A stretch of 11,045 nt of DNA from an uncultured Pseudomonadota bacterium. GTDB lineage: Bacteria > SAR324 > NAC60-12. Below, piece by piece: positions 1-6,376 of this stretch; within the stretch, counting starts at the first letter, position 1; each line of letters begins with the position of its first letter. Position numbers and translations under genes: made by a program. Location: assembly GCA_913052275.1 (NCBI GenBank), contig CAJXDX010000048.1, forward strand, positions 1-11,045, written 5' to 3'. Below the pieces are notes generated by a model, which did not search any database, was not told the DNA's origin, and saw only the letters and a list, made by a program, of their open reading frames with translations.

Positions 1-673
1 AGGCCTTTTGCAAATACTGATCATCACGGCATTCAAGAGTCAGTTTGAGGTTATACTCTGATCCGGATAATTTCGGATATGATCCAAGCTGCAGTTCCGG
101 ATATGCTTCCTGGGTTTCATCGAGAGACGCGGCAATGTCTCCTTCATCCGCCTTAAGAAAAATCTGTTTCATAATAATCGGTGTTGTCCTGAAACGATCC
201 CTGATGCCGGAAAATCGTATTTTCAGAAATTCCGGAATTCCCGGAAAAATAAAGATATTGTGAAATTGGAGCTGTGGCGGGCGACCCTCTGTATATTCAA
301 TCAGCTCCGATCCCTCAGGTATCATGGCCATTCTGCGGTGCGCATCAGTCATATTTTCACCGCGATATTTATATATAGCTTCCATGATCCGGGGCGATTC
401 ATACAGGGCTGCTCCAAACTCCCTGGCAATTGAAGCCACAGTTACATCATCAAGTGTCGGTCCAATTCCGCCGCTGGTAAATACCCAGGTGAAGCGCTTT
501 GAAAATTCCAGTGCGGTCTGTCCAATTACTTCAGGAACATCTGGTATTGTGATAATCTGCTTTACTTCCACGCCAAGAATCCTAAGCTCCCTGCACAGGT
601 ATGGGGAGTTCTTATCAGTCACCTTTCCTGACAATATTTCATTACCAATGATGATGATTCCCGCAGTTGTCAA
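1..673 (-). CDS. MoaB/CinA-type molybdopterin-binding-fold protein (FAD synthase N-domain-like), 3' end cut off
   Basis: The visible 224 residues form one MoaB/Mog/CinA-fold domain. Signatures are GNEILSG (residues 10-16), SGGIGPTLDD (67-76), FPGIP (143-147) and LGSYP (196-200) followed by a KLTLE strand. The second half (FPGIP, ADEGDIA, LGSYP) matches, from memory, the molybdopterin-binding-like domain of eukaryotic FAD synthase better than the N-domain of classical CinA. Bacterial stand-alone relatives (COG1058) are about 250 residues, so only a short C-terminus should be missing. Residue 1 is a TTG codon at 673-671. An in-frame TAA lies two codons upstream (679-677), and GGAG (684-681) sits 7 bases before the TTG, so this start is well supported. 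It begins 17 bases after the isomerase stop and is probably co-transcribed with it. In the eukaryotic enzyme this domain has been linked to nucleotide (FAD) hydrolysis. The activity here is unknown, and a role in molybdenum cofactor synthesis should not be assumed. Confidence 0.85.
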   Translation of the reverse strand, partial: MTTAGIIIIGNEILSGKVTDKNSPYLCRELRILGVEVKQIITIPDVPEVIGQTALEFSKRFTWVFTSGGIGPTLDDVTVASIAREFGAALYESPRIMEAIYKYRGENMTDAHRRMAMIPEGSELIEYTEGRPPQLQFHNIFIFPGIPEFLKIRFSGIRDRFRTTPIIMKQIFLKADEGDIAASLDETQEAYPELQLGSYPKLSGSEYNLKLTLECRDDQYLQKA

Positions 674-690
674 TGGTTAACTCCAGACTG

Positions 691-2064
691 TTACTTAGTT
701 CGCTTGATGATGTGATATCCAAACTTAGTTTCAACAACTTCACTGATGGCACCCGTTTCAAGGCCAAAAACTGCCTGATCAAACTCCGGAACCATTTGTC
801 CGCGCTCGAACCGTCCCAGGTCACCACCCTTGGGACCAGAAGGTCCGTCTGAATGTTTACGGGCCAACTCAGCAAAATCTCTCCCGCTTTTCAGTTCTTT
901 CAAAATTTTCTCAGCTAATTTTCTGGCGTCCCTGCGATCACGATTTGTTTCCGAACGCAGAGCACCCTTGTATGAGATGAGTATATGGCTAGCTGTAACT
1001 GCATCTACATTGACACGGTTAAAAATTAAAAATCCATAAGGTGAATCAACCGGATCACTTATTTGTCCAACTTTCAGTTTCAACGCAGGCTGCAAAAAAT
1101 CACTCAAATTATTTTTTGCTGACAACAGGGGCAGTTTTGGCTGCTGAGGTAAATCAGAAAAACGCTCAATCAAATCAGAAAAACTGACTCCTTTTCTTCG
1201 AGCAAGATCTGCAAGTCTCGCCGCAGCTTCTTTTGCTCCAGACTTATCATAGTAAATATTCTGCTTAGATGACCGTGCACCTTTATAAGCTACCACCAGC
1301 AGTTGCACGCTGACTTCTTCCGCCTCTGCCTGTGCTGAAGCCGGAACTTTTGCGGTATCTATTGCGGATGTTGGTTCTGGAATGATTTTCCTGTTTTTCT
1401 CGGCAAGTTTCCTGTTTTGTTCGGCAATTATTTTTTCTATTGATTCAGAATCAAAAGACTTGGCGGATTCTCCTTTCCTGATGATTGTCACTGTGTTAAT
1501 GAGGTCTCCTTTCACAATGGCGTTAACCACCTTCATGCCTTCAACAACTTCTCCAAAAACAGAATGCTTGTTGTCAAGGTGCGGGGTTGGAACATGTGTG
1601 ATAAAGAACTGGCTGCCGTTTGTGTCTGCTCCTGCATTGGCCATGGAAAGAATTCCGGCCTTGCTGTGCTTGAGCTCCGGATGAAACTCATCCTGAAATG
1701 TATAGCCCGGACCACCAGTACCTGTTCCCAGAGGATCTCCGCCTTGTATCATGAAATCCTTGATTACCCTGTGAAAACTCAAGCCATCGTAATAACGTGT
1801 TTTTCTGGCTTTGCCGGTAACCGGATCTTTCCACTCTTTTGAACCCTCAGCAAGACCGACGAAATTTGATACGGTCAGCGGCGCACGTTTGTAGAAAAGT
1901 CGTAAAACAATCTCCCCTTTTGAGGTTTGCATTTTTGCGTATAGACCATCAGCAAGGTTTCCCGCAGAAGCTGTTACTGAAATAAATAAAACAGTAATCA
2001 ATAAAAGCGTGGTTTTCCTGATTGCTGTGGGAATTAGCAGCATAGATATAAGTAAAAAAGACAT
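691..2064 (-). CDS. Exported multidomain peptidyl-prolyl isomerase: cyclophilin + degenerate parvulin + parvulin
   Basis: 457 residues from the chosen start. The N-terminus is hydrophobic, basic (IRK, 15-17), then hydrophobic, ending in TASA-GN, which looks like a signal peptide or anchor. Residues about 41-197 are a cyclophilin: FHRV (98-101), FMIQGGD (104-110), GSQFFI (150-155) and HLDNKHSVFGEV. The position equivalent to Trp121 of human cyclophilin A is His162. A lysine/glutamate-rich, then Ala/Pro-rich linker (about 200-250) follows. Residues about 253-352 resemble a parvulin without its histidines. Residues about 357-455 are a canonical PpiC/parvulin domain: ASHILISYKG, FAELARKHSDGPS, GGDLGRF and FGYHII. 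Its role is probably folding of secreted or outer-membrane proteins. ATG 2064 has AGGA (2074-2071) 6 bases upstream. The frame is open to another ATG at 2106 with no visible ribosome site, and ATG 2043 would give a more conventional signal peptide. Confidence 0.9.
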   Translation of the reverse strand: MSFLLISMLLIPTAIRKTTLLLITVLFISVTASAGNLADGLYAKMQTSKGEIVLRLFYKRAPLTVSNFVGLAEGSKEWKDPVTGKARKTRYYDGLSFHRVIKDFMIQGGDPLGTGTGGPGYTFQDEFHPELKHSKAGILSMANAGADTNGSQFFITHVPTPHLDNKHSVFGEVVEGMKVVNAIVKGDLINTVTIIRKGESAKSFDSESIEKIIAEQNRKLAEKNRKIIPEPTSAIDTAKVPASAQAEAEEVSVQLLVVAYKGARSSKQNIYYDKSGAKEAAARLADLARRKGVSFSDLIERFSDLPQQPKLPLLSAKNNLSDFLQPALKLKVGQISDPVDSPYGFLIFNRVNVDAVTASHILISYKGALRSETNRDRRDARKLAEKILKELKSGRDFAELARKHSDGPSGPKGGDLGRFERGQMVPEFDQAVFGLETGAISEVVETKFGYHIIKRTK

Positions 2065-2222
2065 GCGGTATCCTGCAATAAGATGGCAAAATGTTCTTGA
2101 AAACATAAAATAGAAATGTGAAAAGGGGGAAAAGAATCGACTCAGACTAGCTTGTTTACTCTGTTTGTCTCAAGTCATTTGTGTGACAAGGTAAGGTCAT
2201 TAAAATTGACTATGATAATTAC

Positions 2223-2245
2223 CTGCTGATTGAAAAATCAAGCAG
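2223..2245 (-). terminator. Hairpin over the gmhB stop codon, possible terminator or processing site
   Basis: CTGC-TGATT pairs with AATCA-(A)-GCAG, giving a 9-base-pair stem with a single bulged base and a 4-base loop. It spans the gmhB TGA stop (2240-2238). No clean T-run follows on the minus strand, so it is not a textbook intrinsic terminator. It may instead cause pausing or protect the 3' end. The inverted repeat is directly visible; its function is inferred. Confidence 0.35.
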
Positions 2246-2825
2246 TATTATTAAGCAAAAAATCAACTGCACTCCATAGATCATCTGACCAGTAATCAGG
2301 ATCGACGGACATCTTACCGTCCTGTCCTGCACAGCCGGTGCGAACACCAATGGAGCATGTCCCCCAATCGGCTGCGGCGGCAAAATCAGTGGTGGTGTCA
2401 CCGATAAACACAGCTTCCTCCGGAACAAAACCATGTTCAGACGAAGCCTGTTCTAACATCCGTATTCCTGGTTTCCGGCATAAACATGTTACCGGATTTG
2501 TCTGCCTCCTGCCGTTTTTCCAGTCAGGATGATGCGGACAAAAATATTGTCCGTCTATGTGTGCTCCGGACTTCTGGAGTTCAAGGTGCATTTTATCAGT
2601 TATTTGTTCAAATACTTCCTCATTCAGATCTCCCCTGGCAATAGCAGCCTGGTTTGTGATCACAAAGCATTTCCAGTCCTGATCATTTATTCTGGCCACT
2701 GCATCAGCGCTTCCTGGAATCATCACAAACTGTTCTGGACTCAGTATGGGACCCGGTTCCTGGTTGATTACACCATCACGGTCGAGCAGTATAACACGTA
2801 ATCTACTGAAGGATATTTCAGTCAT
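2238..2825 (-). CDS. gmhB: D-glycero-D-manno-heptose 1,7-bisphosphate 7-phosphatase
   Basis: A 195-residue HAD-superfamily (IIIA) phosphatase, the usual length for GmhB. Motif I is DRDGVIN (15-21, nucleophile Asp15 and acid/base Asp17). Motif II lies in VITNQAAIARG (Thr57), Lys118 is in CRKPG, and motif III is GDTTTD (142-147). The zinc-loop ligands Cys96, His98, Cys114 and Cys116 (CPHHP ... CLCRKP) are intact and separate GmhB from histidinol-phosphate phosphatases in general. The enzyme removes the 7-phosphate in the cytoplasmic ADP-heptose pathway feeding LPS inner core or related heptosides. No gmhA or hldE is in the window. ATG 2825 lies 8 bases after the metallopeptidase stop, with a short AGG upstream, so translation is probably coupled. 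I cannot tell whether it prefers the alpha or beta anomer. Confidence 0.92.
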   Translation of the reverse strand: MTEISFSRLRVILLDRDGVINQEPGPILSPEQFVMIPGSADAVARINDQDWKCFVITNQAAIARGDLNEEVFEQITDKMHLELQKSGAHIDGQYFCPHHPDWKNGRRQTNPVTCLCRKPGIRMLEQASSEHGFVPEEAVFIGDTTTDFAAAADWGTCSIGVRTGCAGQDGKMSVDPDYWSDDLWSAVDFLLNNTA

Positions 2826-2833
2826 TGGACCTG

Positions 2834-3949
2834 TCAGTTTAGAAGCGATAAACGACGATTGCGCTCTTTGAGAGATGCTTCTGCCAGTTCCCGTACCGCC
2901 TGGAAAAACTGTCCCCAGTCTTTACCCTGTTGATTAAACAGCCTTTCGAATTTGTCAACCTTGCTGTGGTAGCGCTTTACACCTAGCAAATGAGTATTAT
3001 TCAAATCCTGTTTAAACCAATTATCATATGACAGTACTCGAAATTCGTTTTTGTGTGTCAAATAATTCTCACGCAAATCATCAAACAGCTGCTGCTTTTT
3101 TCGCAGCTTCTCTGCATTTGCAAGTTCGGAAGAAAACAATTTCTCCATTTCCTCAAATGTTGAATTAATCAGGTGCCTAAATAATTGACGATCTTTGCTT
3201 GCCTTCAAATACCATTGATATAACTCTGCTCTGTCTTTATCAAGGATAGCCTTTTCGTCAGCATAGCCCAGAAATTGCCTCAATCCTTCCTGTTCAACAA
3301 AAACCGCGAATGATTCATTAAATGATGTGTCGTTGCTGACATAAACCACCTGATGCGCCATTTCATGGATCAGCACCGTAATCAATTCCGCATCATTTCG
3401 GCGCAGAAATGTACTGAGCACCGGATCTGAGAAATAATCCGGCATCCATGATTTGTTCAGCCAGCCCAGAGTAGAGTAGGCGGTAATTTGACTCACGGAA
3501 ACATCCAGTTCCTGGCGGCGCAAATCCTCAGCGTATGTTCTTGCTTGTTCTTCATCGAAATATCCGCGGTATTCCTGGCATCCTATGAACCAGTAACACC
3601 ATTTACGTGCATTTAATTCAAGTTCCGGTGCTGCCGTTACCACCATTGTCACGTAGGGACGGTCCAGCTCGACGTAGCCAGAGTAACCTTCATTTTCAGG
3701 AATAGCCAATTGCTGTATGGCGAATTTTCTTACACTCTTTACAAGCTTCAATTTCCGTTTTAATTCTGCTGGGGTATGGGGCGAATCAAGCAGTTCCTGT
3801 ATATCCTGTTTACGGTTGAGCAGTTCCAGATGCCCTGATGCTGCTTGCCAGTAATAGCCTAAGTCTGAGCAGCCACTGCAGAACGTTAATACTCCAAGGG
3901 CGAAAAATAAAACGGTCCGGTAACTCACAAAACTTTTTGGGGGTGTCAA
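2834..3949 (-). CDS. Predicted zinc aminopeptidase lipoprotein (Aminopep family, COG4324-like)
   Basis: 371 residues. A short basic/hydrophobic N-terminus ends in the lipobox-like CSGC, with Cys27 as the probable lipidated residue, so the protein should be anchored in an envelope membrane. The following GYYWQAASGHLELL block is typical of the family annotated as predicted aminopeptidase (PF10023). HEMAH (195-199) is the zinc site, and Glu212 in NESFA is the likely third ligand. Cys118 and Cys124 flank YWFIG before the EYRGYF block. The C-terminal 140 residues are helical and charged. Substrate and real activity are unknown. The start is TTG at 3949-3947, overlapping the dsbD stop as TTGA, with no clear Shine-Dalgarno, so re-initiation is likely. 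A GTG at codon 8 is an alternative that keeps the lipobox. Confidence 0.85.
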   Translation of the reverse strand: MTPPKSFVSYRTVLFFALGVLTFCSGCSDLGYYWQAASGHLELLNRKQDIQELLDSPHTPAELKRKLKLVKSVRKFAIQQLAIPENEGYSGYVELDRPYVTMVVTAAPELELNARKWCYWFIGCQEYRGYFDEEQARTYAEDLRRQELDVSVSQITAYSTLGWLNKSWMPDYFSDPVLSTFLRRNDAELITVLIHEMAHQVVYVSNDTSFNESFAVFVEQEGLRQFLGYADEKAILDKDRAELYQWYLKASKDRQLFRHLINSTFEEMEKLFSSELANAEKLRKKQQLFDDLRENYLTHKNEFRVLSYDNWFKQDLNNTHLLGVKRYHSKVDKFERLFNQQGKDWGQFFQAVRELAEASLKERNRRLSLLN

Positions 3950-5916
3950 TTAAGGAATTGCAAAAAATTTTCAGCAGGCTCTATGATCCCGGCGTGTTTG
4001 GCGAGTACATTATCATTTGCGTCAAGAATTACATACAGCGGCAGGGCCACAGTTTGAAATCTGCTTATTTGCATTTGCTGATTTTCTGCAGCCTTCTCTC
4101 CTCCATCAGTAAAAAGCTGAACAAGCACAAATTTATTCCTAAACAGTTCAATTACGTCCGGGTGAGAGAAAATATTTTTTTCCATCCATCGACAGTTAAC
4201 ACAGGTGTATCCGGTGAAATCAATAAAGACATGCTTGTTTTCAGCTTTTGCCTGCCCCAGGGCACCAGACAAATCCTTATGCCAGGGCAGTGAATGAGCC
4301 TTGATTTCTGCGGCTGTGTCAGTACTTTCTGAAAATGCCAGCCTGTTCTGTTCTAAAATCTGCAGATCCGGAGGCAAAAAAGTATCTACCCAGGGATTTA
4401 ACTGGACACCAGCCAACCCACGTACCAGGTAAATACCCAGCGCAGCAAAAACAAAAGCTGAGGCAAATCCAGCGCTACCTGTTTTGATAATCCGAACATG
4501 ATGTATTTTCAGCATACCCAGCAAATATAATGTTCCAATCAGGCAAATTATTACCCATGCGGCAAGTACAAATTCCCTGTTAATCAGACCCCACTGCCAA
4601 ACCAGGTCAGCATTACTGAAAAATTTGAAGGCTGCTGCCAGTTCAAGCAATCCCAGGATTATTTTTAGATGCTCCATCCAGCTTCCTGACTTTGAGTGCA
4701 TCTTCTGAATAAGGCGCGGAAAAAGACCAAGCAGGAAAAACGGAAATGCAAAAACAGTAGAAAATACGAGCATTCCCACTACAGGCCAGAACCACATTCC
4801 CTGTGATGCAGCAATCAGCATGGTGCCCACAAACTGCACTGTACAGGTGAAGGAAGTAAGAGTGAACACGAGGCCCATGGCAAGCACTCCAACGGTTCCT
4901 CTCAATTGCCGTGACCAGCGGTCAACAATGTTTGTTAAGCCTCCCGGAGCATTTAACTGAAGAAAACCCATCAGGCTGAAGGCAAAAAGAGTAAACATCA
5001 GGCCTATTGCCAGATTTATCCAGCCATTAGTGGCAAATTGAACCGCACCAGCAGCCCCCAGGATTACTGAAAGCAGCATGCCAGTCACAGTATATGTGCC
5101 CACTATTCCCACACCAAACAATACAGCAAGGCGCAATGTCTCTCTTGTTCCGGCATGACTTTGTTTAGTAAAAAAAGCAACCGTTACCGGTATCATTGGA
5201 AACACACACGGCGTGAGCAATGCTAATAAACCAGCAATTATCGCCAGTCCCACAAATCCAATAAAACCGCCGCTGAGTGCCTGATCAATTTCCGAAAGGT
5301 TTTCCGGAGGAGTATCAACTGCAAACTGTGGCAATTTATATTTCCCACGTACATTGCCCTTTCCGATAGAAATATCTGCAGATAACTCGTCCGTTTTTGG
5401 GGGAAGGCAAATACGGTCGCTGCAGGCCTGATAACGTAATTTAACAGCACTGTTCAGTACTGTACCGCCCGTTATATCCTCAGGAATCTGGATGTTTTGG
5501 AATAATGTGGCTGTCTTTTCATGAAAGCTCAGTACCATTTCCAGAACCGGATCTTTGGCTGTGATCGGGTTGCTTTCGTATACAGGACCGACCATTATCA
5601 GTGAACCGCTTTCAAGAGTTAATGAAGTCGGTATTGGAGCAAATTCTCCCTTATCCGGAATCACTGAATAAACATGCCACCCAGAATGGACATCCAGGTC
5701 CACAATAATACGAGCATGTTCTCCCGGGCGAGGCTCATTCGGTTCAAACCGGTAATTGAAAGTGACGACATTTTCAGGAATTACAATTTCATCATCAAAC
5801 TGCGAGCTTGCATAGCCAGGAAGCAGAATAATGATTAGTACAGCCAGACAAAGGATTTGTCCCAGCTGGTATAAGTAACTATAAAATTTCTGATCTGATA
5901 AATAGCGGGAAGGCAT
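3946..5916 (-). CDS. dsbD: Thiol:disulfide interchange protein DsbD
   Basis: 656 residues with all three DsbD modules. After a signal sequence (hydrophobic core about 21-34) comes a periplasmic immunoglobulin-like alpha domain with cysteines 165 and 170 (CSDRIC). A membrane domain of about eight segments (about 216-502) follows, with the electron-relay cysteines Cys237 in LLTPCVFPMIP and Cys358 in TSFTCTVQFVG. The C-terminal thioredoxin-like gamma domain has CVNC (572-575) in DFTGYTCVNC and a cis-proline at about 626. It passes electrons from cytoplasmic thioredoxin to periplasmic thiol oxidoreductases. Classical DsbD is about 565 residues; the longer N-terminal part resembles the forms seen in Bacteroidota and similar groups. 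ATG 5916 has no recognisable Shine-Dalgarno and an AT-rich upstream. It is the first gene of the cluster with the metallopeptidase lipoprotein and gmhB. Confidence 0.95.
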   Translation of the reverse strand: MPSRYLSDQKFYSYLYQLGQILCLAVLIIILLPGYASSQFDDEIVIPENVVTFNYRFEPNEPRPGEHARIIVDLDVHSGWHVYSVIPDKGEFAPIPTSLTLESGSLIMVGPVYESNPITAKDPVLEMVLSFHEKTATLFQNIQIPEDITGGTVLNSAVKLRYQACSDRICLPPKTDELSADISIGKGNVRGKYKLPQFAVDTPPENLSEIDQALSGGFIGFVGLAIIAGLLALLTPCVFPMIPVTVAFFTKQSHAGTRETLRLAVLFGVGIVGTYTVTGMLLSVILGAAGAVQFATNGWINLAIGLMFTLFAFSLMGFLQLNAPGGLTNIVDRWSRQLRGTVGVLAMGLVFTLTSFTCTVQFVGTMLIAASQGMWFWPVVGMLVFSTVFAFPFFLLGLFPRLIQKMHSKSGSWMEHLKIILGLLELAAAFKFFSNADLVWQWGLINREFVLAAWVIICLIGTLYLLGMLKIHHVRIIKTGSAGFASAFVFAALGIYLVRGLAGVQLNPWVDTFLPPDLQILEQNRLAFSESTDTAAEIKAHSLPWHKDLSGALGQAKAENKHVFIDFTGYTCVNCRWMEKNIFSHPDVIELFRNKFVLVQLFTDGGEKAAENQQMQISRFQTVALPLYVILDANDNVLAKHAGIIEPAENFLQFLN

Positions 5917-5964
5917 GATTTGGAAATAAATTATTTGGCAATGAACAGTTCGGATGGGTTCACC

Positions 5965-5996
5965 AAAAAGACATTCAACAGTGTATACTAGTTGAA
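5965..5996 (-). terminator. Putative intrinsic terminator after the ilvC/108-residue gene pair
   Basis: On the minus strand, TTCAAC-(T)-AGT pairs with ACT-GTTGAA around an ATAC loop, giving a 9-base-pair stem with one bulge. Four bases later come five Ts (TGTCTTTTT). It lies 34 bases after the stop of the 108-residue gene and about 50 bases before dsbD, where a terminator is expected. The stem is AT-rich and thus weak. The dyad TTCAAC/GTTGAA could also be an operator for dsbD. Confidence 0.45.
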
Positions 5997-6030
5997 TTTG
6001 CAGATGGCGTATTGCAGAATCGAAGTCCTT

Positions 6031-6357
6031 TCAGCTGTCATTTCCTACACGAACCGGTTCCATTCGCATCGCCGGGCTTCCGTTCCGTACCCATAAACGA
6101 ACCTGTTCGACCGTCACACCGTTTGGCTTTGAGAGACTGGACAATTCTTCCGCATATACAATATCTTCAGACCTGAACTCAAAAACTTCGCTACGAGATT
6201 CGAGGGGACTGGTAAGCAGCAGAATCATGTTAGGGTTATAATGAGGACGCAATGCCCCGCAAAATGGAGTTGATTCCTTCTCCAAAGAGTCAGAGCGTGT
6301 GCTGCGCTTCTGTATTTCAAAAAATTTTCCTTCATCAAGCAGTTTTACGAAGCCCAT
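6031..6357 (-). CDS. Uncharacterised 108-residue protein downstream of ilvC
   Basis: I do not recognise the family. No signal peptide or membrane segment is visible, so it is probably cytosolic. The sequence has a charged N-terminal third (MGFVKLLDEGKFFEIQKRS), then LRPHYNPNMILLLTSP (about 37-52). A strand-rich C-terminal half follows (EVFEFRSEDIVYAEELSSLS ... VEQVRLWVRNGSPAMRMEPV), consistent with a small beta-barrel or beta-sheet domain. There is a single cysteine (residue 33) and no obvious catalytic motif. It is a credible gene: ATG 6357 is preceded by AGGA (6367-6364) at good spacing, it begins 19 bases after the ilvC stop on the same strand, and its composition matches the neighbours. 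A link to branched-chain amino-acid synthesis rests on position only. Confidence 0.75.
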   Translation of the reverse strand: MGFVKLLDEGKFFEIQKRSTRSDSLEKESTPFCGALRPHYNPNMILLLTSPLESRSEVFEFRSEDIVYAEELSSLSKPNGVTVEQVRLWVRNGSPAMRMEPVRVGNDS

Positions 6358-6376
6358 TGTATCCTAGAAGATTGTT

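Noticed and set aside
1..673. A molybdenum-cofactor biosynthesis link between the MoaB-fold protein and xanthine dehydrogenase.
   Set aside because: The two are about 7 kb apart with several unrelated genes between them, and the MoaB-fold protein resembles FAD-synthase/CinA domains rather than MoaB or MogA.
2065..2106. A 14-residue N-terminal extension of the isomerase from ATG 2106.
   Set aside because: ATG 2106 has no ribosome site, while ATG 2064 has AGGA at 6 bases. The extension would also put more non-signal sequence before the hydrophobic core.
2107..2237. Promoter for the isomerase gene, including TTGAGA and a GTCA...TGAC short dyad.
   Set aside because: No -35/-10 pair with 16-18-base spacing and good matches could be found, and the dyad arms are only 4 bases. 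The stretch otherwise holds only a pyrimidine-rich tract.
3838..4293. A 151-codon plus-strand open frame opposite the metallopeptidase start and the dsbD end.
   Set aside because: It is antisense to two strongly supported genes, has no ribosome site or family motif, and its content reflects the complementary coding strand.
5917..5964. Promoter and ribosome site directly upstream of dsbD.
   Set aside because: The stretch is AT-rich, but I found no credible -35/-10 spacing, Bacteroidota -7 motif (TAnnTTTG) or Shine-Dalgarno.
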